From Pseudomonas putida (lineage in GTDB: Bacteria > Pseudomonadota > Gammaproteobacteria > Pseudomonadales > Pseudomonadaceae), in assembly GCA_041071465.1 (NCBI GenBank), contig CP163498.1, forward strand, positions 4,916,001 through 4,980,000: a stretch of DNA of 64,000 nucleotides, written 5' to 3'. Below the pieces are notes generated by a model. That model did no database searches. It worked only from the letters and a program-made list of their open reading frames with translations, and was not told the origin of the DNA. The first letter of the stretch is position 1, and each line of letters opens with the position of its first letter. This document shows, piece by piece, positions 29,647-37,383 of this stretch. A program made the translations under genes and the position numbers.

Positions 29647-29741
29647 ATTCGGCGCTCACATATTGGGGCGGTGGGACATACCTTGGAAGAATAATCCTCA
29701 TTGGCAGGATTGTCACAGCACCGTCCGGGTAACCCGCGTGA

Positions 29742-30220
29742 TCAACCTTGGGCGAATGCCGCCAGCTTCTCCCGTCCAAGCGGTAGCGCACCCACTCATC
29801 CTGCGCCTCGGCCCCCAGCTTCTGATAGAAACCGATCGCAGGCTCGTTCCAGTCCAGCACGCTCCATTCCAGGCGCCCGCACTGGTTCGCCACCGCCTCG
29901 CGGGCAATGTGCTGCAGCAGTTGCCGCCCGGCGCCATCGCCACGTTGCTCGGGTGTCACATACAAGTCTTCCAGGTAAATGCCATTGCGCCCGAGCCAGG
30001 TCGAGTAGCTGTAGAAATACACGGCAAAACCAATCGCCCGGCCATCACGCTCGCAGATCAGGCTGTGCACTGTGCTGCCCTCATCGAACAGGCTGTGCTC
30101 GATATCCGCCAAGGTGGCGACCACCTCGTGGCGTGCGCGCTCGTAATCGGCAAGTTCAGTGATGAAGGCCAGGATCTGCTCGGCATCGGTGCGAACGGCA
30201 GGGCGAATGATGAGGCTCAT
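29742..30220 (-). CDS. GNAT-family N-acetyltransferase (frameshifted near C-terminus)
   Basis: GNAT acetyltransferase of about 160 residues, similar to the diamine/spermidine-type subgroup: YERARHEVVATLADIEHSLF, YLEDLYVTPEQRGDGAGRQL (acetyl-CoA pyrophosphate loop) and RLEWSVLDWNEPAIGFYQKL. As written the frame runs on past the usual end to 29633, overlapping the LysR start. Inserting one base near 29776, in a GGG run, gives RYRLDGEKLAAFAQG then a stop at 29742, the standard ending of this family. This is therefore one of seven apparent single-base errors or mutations in the window. The start is ATG at 30220. The substrate is unknown. Confidence 0.82.
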
Positions 30221-30344
30221 GGTGACGGCTTCCTTGATCCGGGTTAGAGGTACAGTGGTGTGTATCTAAATAATTTAATGTAACTGTATCGGTCGCAGGG
30301 TAGGGCGACTCCGGTAGTGTGACAGTACCTAAGAAGAAAGTGGA

Positions 30345-30974
30345 ATGCCCGCCATGCTTGCCTCTGCCGACCTGCTGACTGCCTTCGTGCTATTTGCTTT
30401 CGTGTCTTCCATCACCCCTGGGCCCAACAACACGATGTTGCTGGCGTCGGGGGTGAACTTCGGCGTGCGCCGCTCGATCCCCCATGCCCTGGGCATCAGC
30501 GTCGGGTTCATGGTCATGGTGCTGGCCGTAGGCCTGGGCCTGGGCGAGGTGTTCAAGGCCTGGCCGCCGTTGTACACGGTGCTGCGCTATACAGGCGCGG
30601 CCTACTTGCTGTTCCTGGCCTGGAAGATTGCCACCTCCGGGCCGGTCGGGACGGCCTCTTCCAGTGCCCGCAAACCGCTGGGCTTCTGGGGCGCGGCGGC
30701 GTTCCAGTGGGTCAATCCCAAGGCCTGGGTGATGGCGGTAGGGGCGATTACCACCTACACGCCGGCGCAAGGCTATGTGACCAACGTGATCGTCATCGCC
30801 GCCTTGTTTGCATTGGTCAACCTGCCCAGCGTCGGTGTGTGGGTGATGTTCGGCAGCGCGTTGCGCAACTTGTTGCAGAACCCGCGCTGGCTGATGCTGT
30901 TCAATGTCCTGATGGCCGTGTTGCTGGTGATTTCACTGTACCCACTGCTGTTTGTAGAATCAGCGTTTTCCTAG
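30345..30974 (+). CDS. LysE-family amino-acid exporter
   Basis: 209-residue inner-membrane protein of the LysE/RhtB family, which exports amino acids or related metabolites. The diagnostic N-terminal motif FVSSITPGPNNTMLLASGVN is present. Six hydrophobic segments are visible, and the AAFQWVNPKAWVMAVGAI block is typical. The ATG at 30345 follows AAGAAAGTGG; another ATG three codons on is possible. It is divergent from the GNAT gene and is followed after 21 bases by a hydrolase gene, probably in one transcript. The substrate cannot be told from sequence. Confidence 0.9.
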   Translation: MPAMLASADLLTAFVLFAFVSSITPGPNNTMLLASGVNFGVRRSIPHALGISVGFMVMVLAVGLGLGEVFKAWPPLYTVLRYTGAAYLLFLAWKIATSGPVGTASSSARKPLGFWGAAAFQWVNPKAWVMAVGAITTYTPAQGYVTNVIVIAALFALVNLPSVGVWVMFGSALRNLLQNPRWLMLFNVLMAVLLVISLYPLLFVESAFS

Positions 30975-30995
30975 CCTCGCGAGTACAGCCAACTG

Positions 30996-31880
30996 ATGGA
31001 GTTGATCCCCTGGTCCCACGAATGTGCCGAAGGCTTCACCCTGCGTGGCTGGCGTACCCCGGCCAGCGGCAAGCCGTTGCTGCATTTCCTGCACGGCAAT
31101 GGCTTCTGTTGCCTGGCCTACCAGCCGTTGTTGATGCGCTTGAGTGAGCATTTCGACCTGTGGCTTTGCGATGTCCAAGGGCATGGTGACAGTGACCACG
31201 GAGGGGTGTTTCGTGGTTGGAACCGTACCGCTGCGCTAGCCGTTGAAGCGTTTGAGGAAGGGCGTGGCGAGTACGGCGACGTACCTCGATTTGCTGTAGG
31301 GCACAGCTTCGGTGGCGTACTTACCGGGCTGATCCTGGCCAGCGAGCCGCAACTGTTTGCACGTGCCGTGCTGCTCGACCCGGTGCTGTTCAGCCGACGC
31401 ATGATTGGCGTGATGGGGGCGGCAGCCCTGGTTGGTCTGCATCAGCGCCATGCGCTTGCGCGCAAGGCTGCCAGCCGCCGCAGCCACTGGCCCGATCGCG
31501 AAGCCGCGCTGGCTTCGCTGCAGGGGCGTGGCATTTTCAAAGGCTGGACCGATGCGGCGTTGCAGGCCTATGTCGAGCATGCCATCGGCGATTGTGGCGA
31601 GGCAGTGGTGCTCAAGTGCCGGCCCAGCCGTGAAGTGGAAATTTTCAGTTCGTTCCCCAAGCGCATGTGGGCAAGCCTGGCGGCGATCAATACCCCCACG
31701 CGGGTGATGTATGGCGAACGTACCTACCCCTTCGTACCGCACTCGGTACAGCGGCTGCTGGCAATCAACCCGCAGGTGACCGGCCACCAGGTACCCGGTG
31801 GGCACTGCTTCATGCAAGAGGACCCCGAGCTTTGTTCCAGCGAAGTGAAAAGGTTCCTACTGGAGGGGTTTGCAGGATAA
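30996..31880 (+). CDS. Alpha/beta-hydrolase
   Basis: 294-residue alpha/beta-hydrolase. The oxyanion motif is LLHFLHGNGFCCLAY, the nucleophile elbow is AVGHSFGGVLTG, and the C-terminal catalytic histidine is likely VPGGHCFMQED. No signal peptide is present, so it should be cytoplasmic. It follows the LysE gene by 21 bases. The substrate is unknown; esterase, thioesterase or haloalkane-type chemistry are all possible with this fold. The start ATG at 30996 has weak ribosome-site support. Confidence 0.85.
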   Translation: MELIPWSHECAEGFTLRGWRTPASGKPLLHFLHGNGFCCLAYQPLLMRLSEHFDLWLCDVQGHGDSDHGGVFRGWNRTAALAVEAFEEGRGEYGDVPRFAVGHSFGGVLTGLILASEPQLFARAVLLDPVLFSRRMIGVMGAAALVGLHQRHALARKAASRRSHWPDREAALASLQGRGIFKGWTDAALQAYVEHAIGDCGEAVVLKCRPSREVEIFSSFPKRMWASLAAINTPTRVMYGERTYPFVPHSVQRLLAINPQVTGHQVPGGHCFMQEDPELCSSEVKRFLLEGFAG

Positions 31881-31907
31881 CTTTTCCACGCAGTAGCGGA
31901 GAAATGT

Positions 31908-31930
31908 CATCAGTAAGGTGATGCTTTTTT
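31908..31930 (+). terminator. Weak hairpin with T-run after the hydrolase gene
   Basis: CATCA and TGATG (5 pairs, 6-base loop) are followed by CTTTTTT. It lies between the hydrolase stop and the nucleotidyltransferase start and may terminate the lysE-hydrolase transcript. Confidence 0.35.
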
Positions 31931-31942
31931 GAGCCTGCAACG

Positions 31943-32917
31943 ATGATTACCACGACCTTTTCACAACACCCTTGTTTGCAAAAGCACTTCGATCATTCTT
32001 GGCAGGCAAACAATTCGCTGCGCCAGGCCATGCAGTACGCCCTCGCTCCGCTGGTCAGGCAAGCCCCCGTTTCTGTTGTTGTCGTGGGGTCTTACGGGCG
32101 GTGCGAGGTCTCGCGTATTTCGGACATCGATTTTTTCATCGTGCATGACGGCAGCATGTCTGAGGCCCGGCTGCTCGACGTACTGCATCAAGTCAAAAAC
32201 CTGGTTCGACCGCTCAGCTGGCCGGGTGAGAGCGATGAGTCCAAGTTTGGTCAGGGCGCGCTTTCACTCTATTCGGAGTTGAGCAACCACATTGGATGGA
32301 AGCAGGAAAGCAATACGGCGCTCACCCGACGAATGCTGCTCCTGCTGGAAGGCCGCCCACTGTTTGGCGATGAGAGTTTCACTCGGTGGCGAACCGAGTT
32401 GCTGTGCCGGTATGTGGCAAGCGACCAAGGAACAGGGTTGCCCAGGTTCATGCTTAATGATGTGGTTCGGTATTACCGCAGCATGATGGCGAACTTCGAG
32501 GAAAAGCGGGCTGAAGGCAAGGCTTGGGGCGTGCGCAACATCAAGCTGAAGTTCTCTCGCAAGCTGCTTTACCTGGGAGGGATCGTGGTGATTGCCGAGG
32601 TCCATGGTCTACCGGCCAGTGAAAAGATTAAACGCCTCGACCATTGGCTTTCATTCACACCGCTACAACGCGTTGCGATGCTGGGACAGTCAAACCCCCA
32701 TACTGGGCAGTTGCTAGAGCAGTATGCCTTGTTCCTGGACTTGATATCTTCACTGGAAAATCGTCGTCGCTTGGACTCACTGAGCCCAGAATACGCACGG
32801 ACAGATCCTCTCTACCGAGAAATTTCCATCGTAGGCAAGGCATTTTCCGAGGGGCTTGAGCAATGGCTCGCAGCCCAGTATCCAGGCCATCCAATCCTGC
32901 ACGCAATGCTTTTCTGA
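31943..32917 (+). CDS. Nucleotidyltransferase-fold protein, unknown function
   Basis: 324-residue protein with a polymerase-beta-type nucleotidyltransferase core near residues 45-75: VVVVGSYGRCEVSRISDIDF, the GS-(x)n-SD-x-D signature of DUF294/GlnD-like transferases. The C-terminal two thirds is helical with FTPLQRVAMLGQ and no recognised domain. By eye its base composition is less GC-rich than its neighbours and its codon choices are more varied, hinting at horizontal acquisition. It stands alone after a weak terminator. It could adenylylate or uridylylate a protein, nucleic acid or small molecule; there is no context to choose. No classic HEPN partner is seen. Confidence 0.7.
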   Translation: MITTTFSQHPCLQKHFDHSWQANNSLRQAMQYALAPLVRQAPVSVVVVGSYGRCEVSRISDIDFFIVHDGSMSEARLLDVLHQVKNLVRPLSWPGESDESKFGQGALSLYSELSNHIGWKQESNTALTRRMLLLLEGRPLFGDESFTRWRTELLCRYVASDQGTGLPRFMLNDVVRYYRSMMANFEEKRAEGKAWGVRNIKLKFSRKLLYLGGIVVIAEVHGLPASEKIKRLDHWLSFTPLQRVAMLGQSNPHTGQLLEQYALFLDLISSLENRRRLDSLSPEYARTDPLYREISIVGKAFSEGLEQWLAAQYPGHPILHAMLF

Positions 32918-33022
32918 ACAGGCTCAGTGTCCTATTGGTGGAACGATGTATGCCATATGAGCCAGCTACCGCCGCATTGGCATCATTGATAAGGTTATCC
33001 CAGCCAAGAGAGGAGCCTTCTC

Positions 33023-33910
33023 ATGAAAAAGATTCTGGGTATCCACCGCAGCCCCCACGCCCATTGGGTGGGTGATGGTTTTCCGGTGCGCAGCCTGTTC
33101 ACCTACGACAACCTGGCCAGCCGGATCAGCCCGTTCCTGCTGCTGGACTACGCCGGCCCGCATGATTTCATCCCCACCACTGCACGGCGTGGGGTGGGCC
33201 AGCACCCGCACCGTGGTTTCGAGACCGTGACCATCGTCTACCAGGGTGAACTGGAGCACCGTGATTCCACCGGTGCTGGCGGCTTGATCGGCCCAGGTGA
33301 CGTACAGTGGATGACGGCTGCCAATGGCATCATCCATGAAGAGTTCCATTCTCCGGCCTTCGCCCACAGTGGCGGCACGCTGGAAATGGTCCAGCTGTGG
33401 GTCAACCTGCCGGCGCGGGACAAACGCGCGGCGGCTGGGTACCAGACCCTGCTGGCCAGCGACATCCCGGTGGTCACGCTGGACGGTGACGCTGGCAGCT
33501 TGCGGGTGGTTGCGGGCGACTACCGTGGGCACCTGGGGCCAGCTCGGACCTTTACCGCGATGGATGTGTGGGACCTGCGGTTGAATGCTGGCGCGGCCTT
33601 GCAACTGCCGGTCGCTGCCGGCCGCAACGCGGCGCTGGTGGTGCTGCGTGGTAACGTGCGAATCAACGGCGAGCGCGAGGCAGGCCCGGCCAGCCTGGTG
33701 TTGCTTGACCGGGAGGGTGAGGATGTCAGTGTCGAGGCGTTGGAAGGTGCCAGTGTGCTACTGCTCAGCGGTGAGCCGATCGATGAGCCGATCGTCGGCT
33801 ATGGCCCGTTCGTGATGAACAGCCAGGCGGAGATCGCCGAATCTTTCGATGACTTCCATGCCGGGCGGTTTGGGCAGATGCAGGATGAGCGGGAAGGGGC
33901 TCGGCACTGA
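33023..33910 (+). CDS. Pirin-family protein
   Basis: 295-residue bicupin of the pirin family, iron-binding proteins of which some act as quercetin dioxygenases. The N-terminal cupin holds the usual metal ligands: HPHRGFETVTIVYQGELEHR (HPH and the later His) and NGIIHEEFHS (Glu/His). The C-terminal cupin ends near residue 285. The length is typical. An AGAGGAG site precedes the ATG at 33023. A hairpin terminator follows at 33926. Cellular function is uncertain: dioxygenase activity or redox-dependent regulation have both been reported in the family. Confidence 0.9.
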   Translation: MKKILGIHRSPHAHWVGDGFPVRSLFTYDNLASRISPFLLLDYAGPHDFIPTTARRGVGQHPHRGFETVTIVYQGELEHRDSTGAGGLIGPGDVQWMTAANGIIHEEFHSPAFAHSGGTLEMVQLWVNLPARDKRAAAGYQTLLASDIPVVTLDGDAGSLRVVAGDYRGHLGPARTFTAMDVWDLRLNAGAALQLPVAAGRNAALVVLRGNVRINGEREAGPASLVLLDREGEDVSVEALEGASVLLLSGEPIDEPIVGYGPFVMNSQAEIAESFDDFHAGRFGQMQDEREGARH

Positions 33911-33925
33911 GCCTTGCCTGAAAAA

Positions 33926-33950
33926 GCCGGGGTTGCAAAGCAGCCCCGGC
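33926..33950 (+). terminator. Hairpin downstream of the pirin gene
   Basis: GCCGGGGTTGC and GCAGCCCCGGC (11 pairs with one G-U) enclose AAA. This is the common Pseudomonas GC-rich terminator hairpin; the tail ATGCTTGTA is only moderately T-rich, while A5 precedes it, so it may also work on the minus strand. Confidence 0.5.
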
Positions 33951-33998
33951 ATGCTTGTACATGGCTTGACCCTCAAGGTTTTCTGGCATGATCCACCC

Positions 33999-34928
33999 AT
34001 GCCCACCCTCACTCGACAGCACGCCGTGCGCCGATCATTGCCCACCCCCGGCCACCACACCCTGTGGCTGCGCTACCGTGCCCCCTATCATTGGCCCTCG
34101 ACCCTGGGCTTCCTAGCCGCCCGCTGTATCCCCGGCATCGAAACCTGCCACGACGGCACCTACAGCCGCACCCTGATCGTTGCTGGCCACCACGCCGTCC
34201 TGCACGCGACGCCAATGACCAACCAACACCTGCGCGTTCGCCTTGAAGGCGCGCCTTCACACGCGCTGCCCGGCCTGATCGCCAGGCTGAGGCGGGTTTT
34301 CGACCTTGACGCCGACCCTGCACGCATCAGCGCCGAGCTGTCTTGCGACCCTTTGATGGCAAGCCTGCTCAAGGCGCGCCCGGGGCTGCGTGTGCCGCAA
34401 GGCTGGGACGCCTGCGAGCAAGCCATGCGTACCGTACTTGGCCAGCAAATCAGCGTGGCCGGCGCCATGACCCTGGCGGGCCGGCTGGTGCAACGCCACG
34501 GCGCCCCGCTGCGTCTGTCGGCACCGGGCTTGAGCCACCTGTTCCCGGCTCTAGCGACATTGGCAAATGCACAGTTCGAAAACATGGGCATGCCGAGCGC
34601 GCGCGCCACCACCCTCGCCACCCTGGCCAACGCCTTGCTGGCCGACCCCGGCTTGCTGCGTCGCGGGCAAGTGCTGGATGAGCTATTGCGCAACCTGTGC
34701 CGGCTAAAGGGTATCGGGCCGTGGAGCGCCCACTACCTGGCGCTGCGTCAGGCCGGCGCCGCTGATGCCTTGCCGCTGGGTGACGTAGCCTTGATCAAGG
34801 CGTTGCGGTTGCTTGAGGGCGACGAGGTGCAACTGGCCGAAAGGGCACTGGACTGGCGCCCGTGGCGGGCTTATGCGGCGCAGCACTTGTGGGCCTCGCT
34901 GGGGCCGGCAGGGACCACTCGTCGTTAA
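33999..34928 (+). CDS. DNA-3-methyladenine glycosylase II (AlkA-like)
   Basis: 309-residue base-excision glycosylase that removes alkylated purines. The helix-hairpin-helix-GPD region is LCRLKGIGPWSAHYLALRQ, and the catalytic aspartate lies downstream in LPLGDVALIKAL. The motif EQAMRTVLGQQISVAGAMT is characteristic of AlkA. The N-terminal about 90 residues form the AlkA-N-like domain. The ATG at 33999 is one of several in-frame candidates; it gives the usual length, whereas longer versions run into the preceding terminator. AlkB, another alkylation-repair enzyme, lies 2 kb away at 36550. Confidence 0.9.
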   Translation: MPTLTRQHAVRRSLPTPGHHTLWLRYRAPYHWPSTLGFLAARCIPGIETCHDGTYSRTLIVAGHHAVLHATPMTNQHLRVRLEGAPSHALPGLIARLRRVFDLDADPARISAELSCDPLMASLLKARPGLRVPQGWDACEQAMRTVLGQQISVAGAMTLAGRLVQRHGAPLRLSAPGLSHLFPALATLANAQFENMGMPSARATTLATLANALLADPGLLRRGQVLDELLRNLCRLKGIGPWSAHYLALRQAGAADALPLGDVALIKALRLLEGDEVQLAERALDWRPWRAYAAQHLWASLGPAGTTRR

Positions 34929-35133
34929 GTCGGTCATTGCATTCGAACGCACGGCCTATGCGCAGGATCTTCCACTAAGGTGCTGAGGATTCCCCGCATC
35001 ATCATTGCCCCGGCGCATGGACGCCTGCCCGGGCATGCGCAATATCAATTGGCGCCCGCCCGACAAAGGCGTAATTCCACACAACAGGCCATCGCACAGA
35101 GAGGGTCGTACCATGTCGTTGATAGGAGTTTCG

Positions 35134-35373
35134 ATGCTAGAGATGCGGCAGATGATCGAGCAGGCGTGCCTGCCGGATCGCTGTGAAGTCAGCTGCCTGG
35201 ATGGCGCCCACCTGACCATCCGCCTGGGTCAGGGCCAGAGTCTCGATCAAAGTGTGACCCTTAGCGGGGTCTCGCTGCACAACCTGAACAGTTGCCGTGA
35301 CCTGGTCAACCTGGTGGGGCAGCTTCATGCGCTACGTGACAACCACCCGGCACCTCTCAGGTCGATGGCCTGA
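35134..35373 (+). CDS. DUF1652 small protein
   Basis: 79-residue protein of the Pseudomonas-restricted DUF1652 family: MLEMRQMIEQACLPDRCEVS, then LTIRLGQGQSL and LNSCRDLVNLVGQLH. The start at 35134 is preferred over ATG 35113 because GGAG stands 7 bases before it and the family begins with ML..M..IIE. No membrane segment or catalytic motif is visible. Function is unknown. The 205 bases upstream of it contain no gene. Confidence 0.75.
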   Translation: MLEMRQMIEQACLPDRCEVSCLDGAHLTIRLGQGQSLDQSVTLSGVSLHNLNSCRDLVNLVGQLHALRDNHPAPLRSMA

Positions 35374-35393
35374 GGGCGCCCGCCGTGCCCCGG

Positions 35394-36008
35394 TCAGCCC
35401 AAGCTGGCCGGGCGTACGTACTCTGGCATCAGGCCGTTGAACCAGAACAGGATCATCGCCACCAGCATGCTCACCAGCAGCAACAACCCTACACCCCAGA
35501 CACAGGTTGCAAACAGCATCGCCTGTTCCTTCTTCAGCCGCAGGAATGTCTGCAACCCGCCATAGAGCAACACGCTGGCATAGGCAGAGGCAGCCAGCAG
35601 CGCGGCGAAAGCCAGCCAGCGAATAGGCACCAGGCCGACCACCCCGGCAAAGAACCACGGCGTGGCGCAGTAGGCGGCAAAACCAATGCACTGGTTCAGG
35701 CTGGGCTGTGCATCGAACCCGCGCGACATCCAGCGGATCATCACCCCCATCAGCATCACCCCCACGACGGTGGTGGCATACAGCAGCCCCGCCAGTTGCG
35801 CGGCGCTGCCCATGCTCAGGCGTACTCGCTCCTCAGCCGCCAGGCTCCAGCCGAAGGTGGTGGTGCCGACAAACAGGCACACTGCAGGGACCAGTGCCAG
35901 GGCCAACAGGCGCGGCAGGTATTGCTGTGGGTGGTCCTCCTCGGCACGGCGGATATCCAGCCAGGCGTCGGCGGGGTGGGTGAATAGCTTGAGCAACGGG
36001 CTGTTCAT
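35394..36008 (-). CDS. Yip1-family membrane protein
   Basis: 204-residue protein with five hydrophobic helices (for example LLALALVPAVCLFVGTTTFG, WFFAGVVGLVPIRWLAFAAL, and LLLLVSMLVAMILFWFNGLM) of the Yip1/DUF1282 family. The N-terminus LLKLFTHPADAWLDIRRAEE matches the family's cytoplasmic lead-in. It is likely an inner-membrane protein of unknown role. It is convergent with the DUF1652 gene, with stops 20 bases apart, and shows no operon partner. Confidence 0.83.
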   Translation of the reverse strand: MNSPLLKLFTHPADAWLDIRRAEEDHPQQYLPRLLALALVPAVCLFVGTTTFGWSLAAEERVRLSMGSAAQLAGLLYATTVVGVMLMGVMIRWMSRGFDAQPSLNQCIGFAAYCATPWFFAGVVGLVPIRWLAFAALLAASAYASVLLYGGLQTFLRLKKEQAMLFATCVWGVGLLLLVSMLVAMILFWFNGLMPEYVRPASLG

Positions 36009-36094
36009 GGCGTTCTCCAGCAGGCACGGGCCTTTTAGCTATGGAGACACGCTGCGGCCAGGCGGTTCAGCCGGGTTGGCCGCCGTTGATCGGC

Positions 36095-36382
36095 TTACTG
36101 CAATTCCAGCAGCAAGTTCAGGCCGCCGTCACCGCATTTGCCCTGGTCGCGGACCACACCACGGTAACTTCGCCCATCCCAGACGAAGGCCACGCTATGC
36201 GCACGGTCCACCTTGTCAGGCAGCGGTGGGCAAATGTGCAGGCGCAGCCCAGGGCGGCCTTGCAGGTTGAGGGCGGCGAGCTGGCATTGGCATTCCACGC
36301 TCTGCGCCACCGGGCCGAACAGGGTGTCGCGTACGTAGTCGAGCTGCAGCGAGGCATTGGGTGCACGGCCAGGCATCTTCAT
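36095..36382 (-). CDS. Hypothetical protein
   Basis: 95-residue protein not recognised. From ATG 36382 (GGAG about 10 bases before) it reads MKMPGRAPNASLQLDYVRDT, with two later cysteines (VECQCQLAALN) and CGDGGLNLLLELQ at the end. No signal peptide starts at this ATG and no membrane helix is seen; a longer in-frame version reaches 36496. The predicted beta-strand content and a conserved-looking tail VAFVWDGRSYRGVV suggest a folded domain rather than a spurious frame. It lies between Yip1 and AlkB genes, all on minus. Confidence 0.5.
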   Translation of the reverse strand: MKMPGRAPNASLQLDYVRDTLFGPVAQSVECQCQLAALNLQGRPGLRLHICPPLPDKVDRAHSVAFVWDGRSYRGVVRDQGKCGDGGLNLLLELQ

Positions 36383-36549
36383 GGGTGCGTGGCTCCGTTG
36401 CACAGGCTTGAAGGATTGAGCGGGTAGGGCATGGCGAGCTCCAGACTGAAGAGAGAGCGGCTTAACGTTTGAAGCTTGCCTGGCCAAGATGTTCAATGTG
36501 TTTCATGTACGTTCATCTTGTTCGACGTCGATGAGAGAGGGCAGACCCT

Positions 36550-37196
36550 TCAGGCACCCGCCTTGCGCAAAGTCAGGTTGATACGCCGCTCACCCAGACG
36601 CGGGTGCGTGCCGGGCTTGATCGGTAGCACACCATGGAAGCGCAAGCGGTCTATGCCCCCCCACACCAACACATCGCCGTGGCTCAGCGGGATGCGCTGG
36701 GTTTTGTCGGCGCGCTGCAGACCGCCGAACAGGAACACCGCCGGCAAGCCCAGTGACACCGACACGATCGGTTGGCCGAAATCCTGCTCATCGCGGTCTT
36801 GGTGCAGGCTCAGGCGGGTGCCCGGCAAGTAGTGGTTGACCAGGCAGGCATCTGGCACGAAACCCTCGAACCCAGCCAAGGCTGCAGCACGGGCAGCCAG
36901 GGCGAGCAAAACCGGGGCAGGGCGGGCCAGGGCTTGCCGCTGAGTGGGTCGCTGGGGCTGTAGCGGTAGCCGCCTTCGTCACTCACCCAGCCCAGCGAGC
37001 CGCAATTGGTCAGGCCTACCGCCATGCGCAGGCCCCCCGGGGTGTGCATGTGCCGGAACGGCGCGGCACGCAGCACTGGGCGCAGGGCGTCGAGCAGCGC
37101 CTCGGTTTCGGCCAGGGCGAAGCCAGGCAGCAGCACGGTGTGGCTGGCCAGGCGTTGTGGCTGGGGGCCGAACAGGTCGAGGTCGGACTGGATCAT
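36550..37196 (-). CDS. alkB: AlkB-like 2-oxoglutarate-dependent DNA repair dioxygenase (frameshifted)
   Basis: Fe(II)/2-oxoglutarate dioxygenase of about 215 residues that repairs alkylated bases. The N-terminal half starts MIQSDLDLFGPQPQRLASHT and includes GWVSDEGGYRYSPSDPLSG. The C-terminal half carries the HxD iron ligands in LHQDRDEQDFGQPIVSVSLG, the distal histidine in RFHGVLP, and the 2-oxoglutarate arginines in RINLTLR. The two halves lie in different frames; the break is near 36912 in a C4 run (PWPALP / VLLALAARAA) and one added C rejoins them. The start could also be 37208. It is one of seven apparent single-base breaks in the window. Confidence 0.83.
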
Positions 37197-37249
37197 GAGG
37201 GGCTGCATATGTGTGATGTGTAGCCAGTGTATCCCGATGGATGCAATTG

Positions 37250-37284
37250 CTGTAGGACCGGCCTTGTGCTGCGAAGAGGCCGGC
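37250..37284. repeat. REP-like palindrome
   Basis: CTGTAGGACCGGCCTTGTGC then TGCGAAGAGGCCGGC resembles the P. putida REP element (GC-rich stem CCGGCC/GGCCGG with CTTGTG loop region). It lies between alkB and the curli operon terminator. Confidence 0.6.
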
Positions 37285-37329
37285 ATAGCTCCCCAGGCGG
37301 AGCGAAAGTATGCCAAGGGTTGGGGTATC

Positions 37330-37370
37330 AAAAAGGAACCGCGGCACCAGGGAGAGGAGCACCGCGGTTC
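37330..37370 (-). terminator. Intrinsic terminator of the curli operon
   Basis: On the minus strand GAACCGCGG pairs with CCGCGGTTC (9 pairs, 37336-37344 and 37362-37370), followed by CCTTTTT. It begins 14 bases after the csgA stop and is the only strong terminator near the operon. Confidence 0.8.
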
Positions 37371-37383
37371 AAGGGGGAGAGGT

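Noticed and set aside
29633..29741. C-terminal extension of the GNAT protein into the LysR gene
   Set aside because: It arises only by reading past an apparent missing base; the normal family ending and stop appear in the adjacent frame at 29742.
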